From an uncultured Akkermansia sp. (GTDB lineage Bacteria; Verrucomicrobiota; Verrucomicrobiia; Verrucomicrobiales; Akkermansiaceae), in contig URLZ01000003.1 in NCBI GenBank assembly GCA_900548895.1, positions 1 to 64,000 of the forward strand: a stretch of 64,000 nucleotides of DNA, written 5' to 3'. Positions 27,164-36,364 of this stretch are shown here, piece by piece. The notes under the pieces were generated by a model. The model saw only the letters and a program-made list of their open reading frames with translations. It did no database searches and was not told the DNA's origin. Positions within the stretch are counted from its first letter, which is position 1. Each line of letters starts with the position of its first letter. A program made the translations under genes and the position numbers.

Positions 27164-30100
27164 TCAGTCGACAGAGTCGTCCTGCTGGTTGTCGCCGTCC
27201 GTTGCTGCCGGGGCGAGCGGCAGGAGCGGCAGGCCGAAGAGGCTGCGCAGGCTGCTGTTGCCGATGAAGGGGAGGAGAGGATCTTGGGACGACGGGCGGG
27301 AGCCTCTGTAGTCCTCTTGCGACACGAGGCAGACGCCGGCGCGCATCATGCCCACGGCGGCTTCGATGATGAGGCGGGTGCGCCTCGGGGCATCGGGCTC
27401 GGTATCGCTCGGCTGGGGAATGCGGACGACGCCCTTTTCGGAGAGGGTGAACACATCGTAGCAGGTTTCGACGGCGCTGCGGGCCACGCTGAAGTGTTCC
27501 GAGACCCAGGCGGCGTAGAGCGGAAGCTGGATGCTGATGACGGCTTTTTCGGGGCCTTTCTCATCGCTTTTCGTCGGGATGAAGGGCATGAGTCGGCGGT
27601 AGCGTTCATCTCCGCCGGGGAGAGAGCAGAGCCCTTCCGATTGATCTTTTTTCGCGTAGCTGCTGCCGGTTTTGTAGTCGATGACGCGGAAGCGCCCGTC
27701 GCGGTGTCGGTCGACGCGGTCGACGGTCATGCGGAAGCTGATGCCCTCGGCCACCGGCCAGAGCACTTTTTGTTCGCAGGCGACCACGCTCCAGCCGTCG
27801 CGCAGGTCGCGCAGGTGCATCTCGGCGTACTGCTGCAGGTGGGCCTCGGCAAAGCCGGTGAAGAGGTGTACGGCGGGCGGGGGCTCGTCGCCGAAGAGCT
27901 GCCGGATCTCCTCGTCGAGATAGCGCTTTCCGCTGCGGTAGATCTCTTCGGCACTCAGCGCGGGGTCGTCGCAGCGGTAGTCCCCGATGAGTCTTTCAAG
28001 GACGCGATGCAGGAGGCTGCCGCGCGTCAGCGGCGTCATGCTGCTGAGGCCTTCTTCGTAGACGTCGTAGGCATTGATGCCCATCAGTTTGTTGAGCCAG
28101 AAGAGCAGCGGGCTCCTGAGGAAGGCGTCGATGTCCGTCGGGCTGAAGCTGTGGCCGGGCTGTGCCCAGGGGGAGCTCAGGCTGCTGCCGAGCAGGGTGA
28201 TGGGCTCGGGCCGCCAGGTGTCGGGCAGCAGGCTGCGCCACGGAAGCTCGTCGGCGCGGGCCTTGTCCGTGTCGGCGTCGGCGCCGAAGCCCTCCAGCCG
28301 GGGGAGGCGGACGATGGGGATGTTTTGCCCGCAGCTGCTGATGAGTGTGTTGCCGCCAAGAACGGAGACCGTCGCATCTGCGGGGGTGGCCGGGGCTGTC
28401 GGGCCTGTCGGGGCTGTCGAGGGCGTGGAGGGGGAGGGTACGGTCGGGGCGGTGCCGCTTGCCGGGCTGTCATTTGCCGGGCTGATGCTTGCCGGGCTGT
28501 TTGTCGGGGAGATGTCCGTAGCGAGCGCGGAGGTATCGGTATAAGCGGAGCCGGCTTCCTGCTGATCGCTCGGGTGGTGCCAGCGCCAGGCGCCGAGCTC
28601 GTAGAGGGGCGGGGCAGCGAAGGCTTCGGCGGGGCGGAAGAGGTGGGCGATGCGGTCGGTGAGGGCCTCGGGCGGCTCGGAGGGGCAGCGCAGCAGCAGG
28701 GAGGAGGGGTGCACGGGGTCTCGCCGCGGGTTGAGGCGCGCGACGATGACGTCGGTGCGGCGGTGCGAGGCGATCAGGGAGAGGAGCAGGTAGCTGTCGC
28801 GCGCGAGGCGCAGGCTGCGGTGGCTCATGCCGAGCAGGCGGCGCAGGGTGTCGGGCAGAAAGGGATCGTCGGGCAGGGCTTCGGGCACGATGCCGTCGTG
28901 CAGGCCGGTGAGAATGAGCTGCGAGCCCGTGCCGTAGGGCAGTTCGAGCCATCCGAGGGCGTCGAGTGCGGCATCGCTGCGCTGCTCCTGTTGCAGCGCG
29001 GCGGCGTTGAGGCGCCCGCTGATGATGCGGAGGGCGGTGTGCACCTCGATCTCCTGCGGGTGCTCCTGCATGGCGGCGGCCAGTTCGCCGATGTCTTCAG
29101 CCATGGCGGCGGCCAGACGGCTGTAGGGGGCGTTGCCGGTGCTGATGCCGGTGAGGGCGGCCGCGAGCTGCCGCAGGGCGGGGGCGGCGGTCTCGGCGCG
29201 GCTCAGTCGCTCGACGAGCTCGCGGACGCGGCGTATGTAGGCGGCGAGCTGCGTCCAGGGGCGCCGGGCGGCGGGGGCTTGGGGCGAGGCGCTGCGCTCG
29301 GCTTCGGTGTCGCCGAGGGCGTCCTGGTCACCCGCTTCGGCGGAGGCGGCGGTTTGGCTGATCTCCTCACGGCTGTAGCGCTCGGCGTAGCCCTGTAGGC
29401 TGTCGGCGACGGCCGGGAGCTGGGTCTGCATGATTTCGTCGAGCAGGCGGTTGGTGAGCTCGGGGAGCCCGGCGCCCAGCAGGCGCTGAAGTACGCTGTT
29501 GCGCAGTAGCTTTTCCAGCGGTGCGGAGCTGTGGCTGTCCTCCAGCGCCAAGTCGAGCAGATGCGGCAGAGAGGTGAGCTCCAGACCGCCTGTGCTGCGC
29601 CCGCCGGGGTTGTAGAGGGGCCAGCCCTGCTCGGCGAAGCGCAGGCTCACCGCGGGCAGAAAGTCGGTGTCGCAGACGCCGAGCAGGATGTCTTCCGACG
29701 GGCTGCCGGAGGCCAGTTGCAGGGCTTTTTCCGCCATGCCCGTTTCTTCGGTGACGACGTGAATGTGCGCGTCATTCAGCGGCACGATGCGGCTGAGCCA
29801 AGCTTCCGTCGGCTGGCCGAAGGCGTCGAAGCTCTCGCTCTCCTCCTCGGGCGCGTGCACCCAGCTCTCGATGGCGAGGCCCTTGCGCGCGAGCTGGTCG
29901 AGCAGGGCTCGCTCGCCGGCGCCGATCTGCGGGAGGCAGGCGAGGATGAGGGCGTCGGTGCGCGGGGGAAGCTCGGGCGAGCGGAGGCTGCGGGAGAGTC
30001 CTTCGCGCTCGCTGAGGCGATGCCAGCGGTGCAGGCGCTCTTCGACGCGGGCGGTGAGGTCGGCGAGCTGCTGCCAGCGCTCTTTCTCCTCGGGGTTGAG

Positions 30101-30643
30101 GGCGGCGATGCGCTCGCTGAGCTGCCGGCGCGCGAGTTCGTCCTCGGGCTCGCGGCGCCGCAGAGTCTCGGGCTCGCCGCGGAGCAGGGCGGCGACTTGG
30201 GCCGGATCGATGAGCTCGCCGGTGAGGAGGTCGCTGAGGCTGTGCAGGCGCTCGGCGAGGCTGACGCGCCAGGAGTCGCGGCCGGGCGCTTCATCTCCCG
30301 CTGCGGCGCTCTCGGGGCAGAGCAGGCTGAAGGCTTCGGCGATGTCGGGCTCTTGCAGCTCGGCCTGCCAGGCGGCTTGGGTCATCAGAGTATCGGCGAC
30401 GGCGGGATCGGCGGGGTGCAGCAGCTGCTGCATTTGCATGATGCGCGGGCTGAGCAGGGCCCCGCCCGCTGCCCCGGCGGCGAGGGCTTCGCGGAGGCGT
30501 CGGCCGCTTTCGCGCGTCGGGACGATCACGATGCGGCGGCGGAGGGCACGGGCGTCCTGCCGGTGCAGGTTCAGCAGGCGTTCGGCAATGAGTTCAAGGG
30601 CCGGGCGATGCCAGCCGAGAAAGATGCGTTGGGGTGCGGTCAT
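27164..30643 (-). CDS. addB: AddB-like helicase-fold nuclease subunit
   Basis: The 1159-residue product has a degenerate helicase fold and a C-terminal PD-(D/E)XK nuclease with FSPTDIDAFLRSPLLFWLNK, MTVDRVDRHRDGRFRVIDYKTG and QLPLYAAW. This matches AddB/RexB-type partners. Its position just before addA supports the pairing. The cysteine pattern of the AddB iron-sulfur staple is not evident. A Ser/Pro/Thr/Ala low-complexity linker (about residues 701-755) separates the helicase-like part from the nuclease part. The gap to addA is 176 bases, so the two are probably co-transcribed. Confidence 0.85.
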   Translation of the reverse strand: MTAPQRIFLGWHRPALELIAERLLNLHRQDARALRRRIVIVPTRESGRRLREALAAGAAGGALLSPRIMQMQQLLHPADPAVADTLMTQAAWQAELQEPDIAEAFSLLCPESAAAGDEAPGRDSWRVSLAERLHSLSDLLTGELIDPAQVAALLRGEPETLRRREPEDELARRQLSERIAALNPEEKERWQQLADLTARVEERLHRWHRLSEREGLSRSLRSPELPPRTDALILACLPQIGAGERALLDQLARKGLAIESWVHAPEEESESFDAFGQPTEAWLSRIVPLNDAHIHVVTEETGMAEKALQLASGSPSEDILLGVCDTDFLPAVSLRFAEQGWPLYNPGGRSTGGLELTSLPHLLDLALEDSHSSAPLEKLLRNSVLQRLLGAGLPELTNRLLDEIMQTQLPAVADSLQGYAERYSREEISQTAASAEAGDQDALGDTEAERSASPQAPAARRPWTQLAAYIRRVRELVERLSRAETAAPALRQLAAALTGISTGNAPYSRLAAAMAEDIGELAAAMQEHPQEIEVHTALRIISGRLNAAALQQEQRSDAALDALGWLELPYGTGSQLILTGLHDGIVPEALPDDPFLPDTLRRLLGMSHRSLRLARDSYLLLSLIASHRRTDVIVARLNPRRDPVHPSSLLLRCPSEPPEALTDRIAHLFRPAEAFAAPPLYELGAWRWHHPSDQQEAGSAYTDTSALATDISPTNSPASISPANDSPASGTAPTVPSPSTPSTAPTGPTAPATPADATVSVLGGNTLISSCGQNIPIVRLPRLEGFGADADTDKARADELPWRSLLPDTWRPEPITLLGSSLSSPWAQPGHSFSPTDIDAFLRSPLLFWLNKLMGINAYDVYEEGLSSMTPLTRGSLLHRVLERLIGDYRCDDPALSAEEIYRSGKRYLDEEIRQLFGDEPPPAVHLFTGFAEAHLQQYAEMHLRDLRDGWSVVACEQKVLWPVAEGISFRMTVDRVDRHRDGRFRVIDYKTGSSYAKKDQSEGLCSLPGGDERYRRLMPFIPTKSDEKGPEKAVISIQLPLYAAWVSEHFSVARSAVETCYDVFTLSEKGVVRIPQPSDTEPDAPRRTRLIIEAAVGMMRAGVCLVSQEDYRGSRPSSQDPLLPFIGNSSLRSLFGLPLLPLAPAATDGDNQQDDSVD

Positions 30644-30687
30644 GGCGAGGGGTGAAGGGGGATGGGGGGGACGAAGCGAGTTGAGGA

Positions 30688-30733
30688 GGAGGGTTGAAGA
30701 GAGGCGTGGGGGAGGGTTGAAGAGAGGCGTGGG
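30688..30733. repeat. 23-bp tandem direct repeat between sbcC and addB
   Basis: Two exact adjacent copies of a 23-bp unit starting GGAGGGTTGAAG (30688-30710 and 30711-30733). It lies in the leader region of addB. Confidence 0.85.
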
Positions 30734-30765
30734 GAGCTGCGGGAACGATGCGGGAATCTCGGTGG

Positions 30766-30799
30766 CCGCACCGCGGAGCGGGGAGCTCCGGCGGTGCGG
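30766..30799. repeat. Hairpin between sbcC and addB
   Basis: A 14-bp inverted repeat with one bulge (30766-30779 with 30785-30799) lies 12 bases after the sbcC stop on the minus strand. There is no T-run, so read-through into addB remains possible. Confidence 0.5.
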
Positions 30800-30811
30800 C
30801 GGCGGGAGCGC

Positions 30812-33800
30812 TCAGCTGTAGAGTGGCTTTGCGCTGATGGCGGGCAGGCCGCTGAGGGTGGAGTAGCCGGGCTGCGAGGTGGGGGTGACGGCGATCTCCG
30901 TCGGAATCAGGTCGCGCAGGCGGTCGACGTGGGTGATGATGCCGACCATCTTGCCGTCGGCCGTGAGCTTTTGCAGGCTGTCGAGCACGCGGTCGAGGTT
31001 CTCCTCATCGAGCGTGCCGAAGCCCTCGTCGAGGAAGAGCGTGTCGAAGCGCGTGTTGCCCGTCATGCGCGAGAGCCCGAGCGCGAGGGCGAGGCTCACG
31101 AGAAAGCTCTCGCCGCCCGAGAGGTTGTCGCAGGGGCGCGGCTCGTCGTCGAGGTAGCAGTCGCGGATGCTCAGGCGCAGCGGCGCGTCCGGGTCAACCG
31201 AGAGGGTGTAGCGGTCGCTGAGGCGCCGCAGCACGCCGTTGGCTTGCTGCACGAGCAGGCGCATGGTGATGCTCTGCGCGTAGCGCTGAAAGGCGTCGCG
31301 CGTGCCGCCCATCGTGTCGTAGAGCAGCTGCCACTGCTCGCGCTCCTCGATGAGTCGGCGGCGCTGCGCCTCGAGCTCGCGGTTGTCGCGGCGGAGCTCC
31401 TCATCGTGGTAGAGCCGGTTGCCCAGCTCCTTCTGCTGCGTCTCCGCCTCCGCGAGCGCCTCGACTGCGCTCGCGAGCTCGGCGCGCAGCGCGTCGGGTG
31501 CGGGTTCCTTGGCGCGGTCCCGCAGCGGGTCGAGGGCCTCGCGGCGGGTGCGAAGCTCAGCCTCGGCCTCGGCCAGAGCTCGCGCGAGCTGCGTTTGGCG
31601 CCCGCGGAGGGCGCGCAGTTGCTCGGCGGAGAGCAGGGCGCCGGCGTAGGCCTCCTCGCTGTCGAACTGCTGCTCGGCGAGGAAATGTTTCAGCGCCTCG
31701 TCGGCCGCGCCGAGCTCCTCGCGGGCCTCCCGCTGCTGCTTCGTGAGGTCGTCGATGCGCTGTTGCACGGTGCCGAGCTTGGCCTTGGCCGACTCCAGCT
31801 TCTCGCGGGTGACATCCCGGAGCTGCTCCGCCTTCTGGCAGGTGAGGGCACAGGCGGCCAGCTGCTTGTCGGCCGTCTCCTCGCCCCAGCGCTCGAGGCG
31901 CTGGCTGCAGCTCTGCTGCCACTGATTCCGAGCGCTCTCGGCGTCATTGCGGCTCTTCTCGGCGTTTGCGGCGGCGTCGCGCAGCTCGCCGCTGCGAAGT
32001 CGGGTCAGTTGCTCGCCGCCCTGTTGCAGATTGTGCCGCAGTTGGCGGTGCTGCTCCTGCGCCTGATCCCAAGCGCTCAGACGGCTCTCCGCCCGCTCCA
32101 GCCAGCCCGCGAGCTCGTCGGCCTGCTGCGGAAGCTCGGCCCCCGGCACGAGAGCGGTGCAGGCCGAGGCCTTCTCGCGGAAGACCGCCCGCGCGGCCAG
32201 CGCCGGCAGCAGCTCGGTGAGCTCGCGGCGGCGAGCTTGCAGCGCCTCGATGCGCAGCAGGCGATCGGCCAGCGCCTGCTGTGCGTCGGCGAGACGGCGG
32301 GCGAAGTCCTCCGGCTGCTCGAGGCAGCCCTGAGGCTCATCGAAGGCCAGATCCCGGAGCAGAGAGAGCAGGTGCTTGCGGCAGTGCTTCAGCGCCGCCG
32401 CACTGCTCTGGGCGCGGTCCGACGCCTTGCGGAGCTCGCCCTGAGCCCGCTTCAGCTCGGCGCGCGCGGCCTTCAGCGCTCCGTCGGCCCGGCTCAGGCC
32501 CTCCTCGGCCTCGCGCAGACTCTGCTGCCCGGTGCGCTCCGGCTCCGGCCCCGGGTGGGGCGAGCCGCAGCAGGGGCAGCAGGGAAGCTCCCCGGCGCGG
32601 AAGCGAGCCCCGAGCTCGGCAAGCTTGTCATCGACCGAAGCGCGCAGACTCGTCAGCTCGCGGATGGTGCGGGCGCGCTGCACCGCCTCCTCCGCCTCCT
32701 TCTCGGCGGCCTCGGCGCGGCTCAGGCGCTCCTCCGCCTGCTTCAGCCCGCCTTGAGCGCTGCGATCCTCCTCCAGGGCCGGGGGCAGGGATGGAAGAGC
32801 CTCCGCGAGCTGCCGGAGCCCGGCCTCGCGCTCGCGGAGCTGCTCGGGCGTGTCGCTGCCGCAGCACTGCGCCAGATCCTCCTCGAGGGCTGCCATCTGC
32901 CGGCGGGCATCCTCCGGGCCCTCCCCCAGCGGCAGAACCTTGCCGTCGGGCGTGCAGGCGCGCCACTGCGCGGCCAGTCCTACGAGCGCGTGGAGCGCGT
33001 CGCGCTGCCCGCTCAGGTCGCCGAGCGCCGACAGCTCGGTCTCGACGCGCTTGAGCGCGGCCTCATCCTTGCTCTGTTGCTGCACGAGATCTGCCTCGCG
33101 GCGCTTCAACTGCTCCAGCACCGCCGCATCGCTGCTGCGGCGGCGCTCGGCTTCGTGAGCCGCCGTCTCCTGCCGGCGGATCTCCGCCTCCAGCGGCACG
33201 AGCTCCTGCTCCAAAAGCTGCCGGCGCGCCGCCTGCTCGCCCTGAATGCGGCGGCAGTCGCTCTCCGCCTGCTCCAGAGCCGGGCTCAGCCGGCGCAGCT
33301 CCTCCTGCGGGGCGAGAAGAGCCTCCTGCTGTCGGCGCAGATCGCCCTCAAGCCTCACGCAGAGCCGCGACGCCTCGTGGCGGCGAAGAGCAGCCGGCTG
33401 CACCGCCTGCGCTCGCTCGCCCAGAGCCAGGCGCGCCGCCTCGCCGGATGCCTCAAAGAGCTTCTGCTCGCTTGCCGCCTGCTGATGGACCTTGAGGCTC
33501 TCCTGCTCAGCCGCCGCGAGCGCATCGTACTGCTCGCGCAGCCGGAGCCTCTCGGCGAGCTCCTGTCGGCGGCGGCCCAGCGCCTCGCATTGGGCATCCG
33601 ACGCCGCCTTCTGCTCCCTCAGCGCTGCGAGATCCTCCTCACTGAGCACCTCCTGCACATGCAGCGCCTCGATGCTCCGCTTGAGCTCCTGAAGGCGGTC
33701 GCCCACGTAGTCGCCGAGCCGGCGGTACACATCCGTGCCCGTCAGCGTCGCGAGCACCTCGGACTTGTCCTCGTCGCGCGCCTTCAGGAAGCGCGCAAAA

Positions 33801-34276
33801 TCGCCCTGCGGCAGCATGATGCAGCGGCAGAAGTTCGTGTAGCTCAAATCGCTGCACTCGCGCACGAGGCGGTTGACGTCGCCGATCTTCGTCGCCAGCA
33901 GCTGTTCGGTGCCGTCGGGGCCGATCTCGCTGAAGCGGCGCTCCGCCTGAGCGTAGGGCAGCTTGGCGCGCTTCGTGCGGCGCTGGCTCGTGCTGACGCG
34001 GAAGCGGCGCCCGCGGTTCTCGAACACCAGCTCCGCTTCGCACTGATCGGCGCAGCGGCTCATGAGATCATTGCGGGTGTTGGAGAACGAGCCGAGGCGG
34101 GGCGTCTGCCCGTAGAGAGCGTAGGAGATGGCGTCGAGCAGCGAGCTCTTGCCGGAGCCCGTCGGGCCGGTGATGGAGAAGAGCCCCGCATCGTCGAGCG
34201 AGGGGTGCTCAAAGTCGATGCTGAAGGAACCGGCCAGCGAATTGATGTTGCAGAAGTGAAGGTGGAGAATTTTCAT
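30812..34276 (-). CDS. sbcC: SbcC, Rad50-like ATPase of the SbcCD nuclease
   Basis: SbcC is the SMC-like ATPase that, with SbcD, cuts hairpins and protein-blocked DNA ends. The 1154-residue product has the N-terminal Walker A GPTGSGKS (37-44) and long Gln/Glu/Ala/Arg-rich coiled coils. A zinc-hook motif lies near the middle (CPCCGSPHPGP). The ABC signature LSGGESFLVSLALALGLS and Walker B LFLDEGFGTLD are at the C-terminus. Length and order are as in E. coli SbcC. It follows sbcD and precedes addB on the same strand. Confidence 0.95.
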   Translation of the reverse strand: MKILHLHFCNINSLAGSFSIDFEHPSLDDAGLFSITGPTGSGKSSLLDAISYALYGQTPRLGSFSNTRNDLMSRCADQCEAELVFENRGRRFRVSTSQRRTKRAKLPYAQAERRFSEIGPDGTEQLLATKIGDVNRLVRECSDLSYTNFCRCIMLPQGDFARFLKARDEDKSEVLATLTGTDVYRRLGDYVGDRLQELKRSIEALHVQEVLSEEDLAALREQKAASDAQCEALGRRRQELAERLRLREQYDALAAAEQESLKVHQQAASEQKLFEASGEAARLALGERAQAVQPAALRRHEASRLCVRLEGDLRRQQEALLAPQEELRRLSPALEQAESDCRRIQGEQAARRQLLEQELVPLEAEIRRQETAAHEAERRRSSDAAVLEQLKRREADLVQQQSKDEAALKRVETELSALGDLSGQRDALHALVGLAAQWRACTPDGKVLPLGEGPEDARRQMAALEEDLAQCCGSDTPEQLREREAGLRQLAEALPSLPPALEEDRSAQGGLKQAEERLSRAEAAEKEAEEAVQRARTIRELTSLRASVDDKLAELGARFRAGELPCCPCCGSPHPGPEPERTGQQSLREAEEGLSRADGALKAARAELKRAQGELRKASDRAQSSAAALKHCRKHLLSLLRDLAFDEPQGCLEQPEDFARRLADAQQALADRLLRIEALQARRRELTELLPALAARAVFREKASACTALVPGAELPQQADELAGWLERAESRLSAWDQAQEQHRQLRHNLQQGGEQLTRLRSGELRDAAANAEKSRNDAESARNQWQQSCSQRLERWGEETADKQLAACALTCQKAEQLRDVTREKLESAKAKLGTVQQRIDDLTKQQREAREELGAADEALKHFLAEQQFDSEEAYAGALLSAEQLRALRGRQTQLARALAEAEAELRTRREALDPLRDRAKEPAPDALRAELASAVEALAEAETQQKELGNRLYHDEELRRDNRELEAQRRRLIEEREQWQLLYDTMGGTRDAFQRYAQSITMRLLVQQANGVLRRLSDRYTLSVDPDAPLRLSIRDCYLDDEPRPCDNLSGGESFLVSLALALGLSRMTGNTRFDTLFLDEGFGTLDEENLDRVLDSLQKLTADGKMVGIITHVDRLRDLIPTEIAVTPTSQPGYSTLSGLPAISAKPLYS

Positions 34277-34314
34277 GCTGTCAGCAGGTGGGAATCACAG
34301 GGTAGGGAAACAGA

Positions 34315-34342
34315 GTAGGGTAAATGGGGTAGGGTAAATGGG
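34315..34342. repeat. 14-bp tandem repeat between sbcD and sbcC
   Basis: Two exact copies of GTAGGGTAAATGGG (34315-34328, 34329-34342), with further GTAGGG-type motifs nearby. The 239-base gap holds no gene I can support. Confidence 0.8.
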
Positions 34343-34515
34343 GTAGAGGGGGGACAGTACGGGGAAACTGAGTAGGGAAGCAGTCAGGGAAGGAGGCGCG
34401 GGGCGTGCGAAATGATTGAAACGGTGTCTGATGGTGAGAGAGGGAAACGGGATGAGACGAAGCTGAGTGGCGGGATGAAACTCAGGGAAGCGGGAGTGCC
34501 GAAGAGACGGCGGAC

Positions 34516-35946
34516 TCAGCCATCGTTCGGCAAGTCCTCCTCTTCCGCATCCTCCTCTTCCGCATCCTCCGCCGAGCTTGGGGCGGCACCTTTTGCCGGA
34601 CTTTTTGCCGAAAGCGCGTCTCCGTCCGCCGCGCGGGACGCTTCGGACGCTGCGGCCCCTGCGGAACCTGGCTCAGCGCCGCCGCCCTCGGCCGCCAGCA
34701 CGGCATCGAGACTGCGGCGAAAGAGAGCCAGCATCCGCTCTCGTTGCTCCTCGGTGATGCCGGCCCCGCCGTCCTGCCGCTCGCGAAGGCAGCGCAGCAG
34801 AAGATCCTCGGGGGTGAACTGGCTGAGGGGCAGGGGCTCTTCGTGCGGGTCGAGCGCCGCCGAGGCCGCATCGCGGCGCAGGCGCGCCCGGTAGGCCGTG
34901 ATGCCCGCCTGAGCTTGCATCGCGTCGAGGCGCTCCCGCAGCTCGTGCAGCGTCAGGTCGCCCCCGCCGTAGTCCACTTGCAGGTAGAGCTCCGGCTCCT
35001 CCGCGCCCCCGCGGCGGGCTTCCTCCACCCGCGCGGCGAGTTGAGCGGGCAACTCCTCCAGCTGCTGCACCCCGTCCGCCTCGAGCCGGACGTGGAGAGC
35101 GAAGCGCGGAACCTCGACGGGTTGAACCTCCTTCACCCCCTCCTCATCGAGCTGCACCAGCAGCACGCGCCGCGGCTCCTCGCCCTCATCGACGCTGAGC
35201 GCCAGCGGGCTGCCGCTGTAGGCGATGCGGCCCTGCTCGAAGGAGGACGGAGCGTGGTAGTGCCCGAGCGCCACGTAGTCGAAGACCGGGTCAAAGATGT
35301 CGCACCCGACGCCCTCGAGCGTGCCGATGAGCTGGCGCGTCGACGACGTACTGCGCGCCCCGATCAGGCTCAGGTGCCCCATGGCGATGGCGGGGCCGCC
35401 GTGGGCTCGCTTCTGCTCGCGGGCATCCTCCGCGAGGCGCGCATAGAGCGCGGCAACGCCCCGCGTGTAGGCGCTCTCCCGCTCCTCGCGCGGGGCATCG
35501 GCCGGCACCGCCAGAGCGACGTCCGCCGGGCGCAGGTAGGGAACGGCGTAGAGCGTGGCGCAGGGCTTTCCCTCGCCGTCCTGAAGCGTGATGCGGCAGT
35601 CCTCGGCGTTCTCCGGCCCGAGGTCGGTGATGAGGTCGGCGTGGTAGCGCTGCAAGAGCGGGCGAATCTTGCGCAGCGTGCTCACGCCGTCGTGATTGCC
35701 GGCGGTGAGCACAACGCGGCCGCAGCCGCAAGCATCGGCGCGGCTCAGAAAGTCGCAGAGAAGCTCCTGAGCGCGGTCGCCGGGGGTGCTGCTGTCAAAA
35801 AGATCGCCGCTGACGAGCAGCAGATCGGGGCGCCGTTCGCGGGTCAGTTCGAGCAGCCAGCGAAAAAAAGCCCGGTGTTCCGCCAGGCGGTTGTGATCCA
35901 TCAGGCGATTGCCGAGATGCCAGTCCGAGGTATGGAGAATGAGCAT
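34516..35946 (-). CDS. sbcD: SbcD, Mre11-like nuclease
   Basis: SbcD is the Mn-dependent calcineurin-type nuclease partner of SbcC. The 476-residue product carries the phosphoesterase motifs in order: HTSDWHLG, LVSGDLFD, TAGNHDG, AMGHLSL and LGHYHAP. A C-terminal capping region follows, and the last 40 residues are acidic Glu/Asp repeats, an unusual tail. It is the first gene of the repair block, about 238 bases after a strong promoter. Confidence 0.95.
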   Translation of the reverse strand: MLILHTSDWHLGNRLMDHNRLAEHRAFFRWLLELTRERRPDLLLVSGDLFDSSTPGDRAQELLCDFLSRADACGCGRVVLTAGNHDGVSTLRKIRPLLQRYHADLITDLGPENAEDCRITLQDGEGKPCATLYAVPYLRPADVALAVPADAPREERESAYTRGVAALYARLAEDAREQKRAHGGPAIAMGHLSLIGARSTSSTRQLIGTLEGVGCDIFDPVFDYVALGHYHAPSSFEQGRIAYSGSPLALSVDEGEEPRRVLLVQLDEEGVKEVQPVEVPRFALHVRLEADGVQQLEELPAQLAARVEEARRGGAEEPELYLQVDYGGGDLTLHELRERLDAMQAQAGITAYRARLRRDAASAALDPHEEPLPLSQFTPEDLLLRCLRERQDGGAGITEEQRERMLALFRRSLDAVLAAEGGGAEPGSAGAAASEASRAADGDALSAKSPAKGAAPSSAEDAEEEDAEEEDLPNDG

Positions 35947-36184
35947 GGGTAGAGGGTGTGAGGTAGGGTAGTGAAGAGAAAAAAAGAGAGTTGGGGGTGG
36001 AGAAAAGCAGCGGGAGCGCAGCTTCGCAAGCGAGAAGCCGACGCGGACGCAAGCGACGAATACCGACGACGACCGCCCGCAGCACGCCTCGGAGCCCGGC
36101 TCCGAGCACGCAGTCCGCGCCGCCGCACCGACGGAGCCTCAGCGCTACCTGCCTGGGAGGGGCAAATGCGACTCCGCAGGAGGG
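35947..36184 (-). promoter_or_regulatory. Long predicted sbcD leader or small RNA
   Basis: The strong promoter at 36191-36219 predicts a 238-nt transcript segment before sbcD. It is GC-rich with local inverted repeats (GGAGCC/GGCTCC, GCTTC/GAAGC), and a T-rich run (CTTTTTTTC on the minus strand near 35980) lies before the sbcD ATG. I recognise no known RNA family or protein in it. Confidence 0.4.
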
Positions 36185-36190
36185 TGCGTA

Positions 36191-36219
36191 ATTCTAACAC
36201 AGTTCTGACTTTTTGTCAA
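36191..36219 (-). promoter_or_regulatory. Strong promoter upstream of the sbcDC-addBA block
   Basis: TTGACA (36219-36214), a 17-base spacer and TAGAAT (36196-36191) on the minus strand, with A/T-rich flanks. I see no equally good promoter inside the four-gene block. Confidence 0.75.
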
Positions 36220-36328
36220 GATCATTTTTGAGGGCCCCGGCAACTTTTGTCGCGCGCCGGGCGTGGCTCACCCCGCATTTCGGCGGCGTCGAGCTGTGTC
36301 ATCGCGGCGTCGGCGCGGACATTTCCGC

Positions 36329-36357
36329 TTGCAGCGAGGGCGACGCTGCGTTAAAAT
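36329..36357 (+). promoter_or_regulatory. Promoter for the MauE/DoxX gene, giving a leaderless start
   Basis: TTGCAG (36329-36334), a 17-base spacer and TAAAAT (36352-36357). The ATG at 36365 is 7 bases after the -10 box. Confidence 0.7.
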
Positions 36358-36364
36358 CGCCGGC

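Noticed and set aside
30794..34318. A 1174-codon plus-strand frame opposite sbcC
   Set aside because: It is a Leu/Arg/Ala-rich mirror of the coiled-coil-coding gene and covers almost exactly the same extent.
35901..36200. A 99-codon minus-strand frame upstream of sbcD
   Set aside because: Its composition is Arg/Ser/Ala-biased with no domain, and it overlaps the sbcD start out of frame. A non-coding leader explains the region better.
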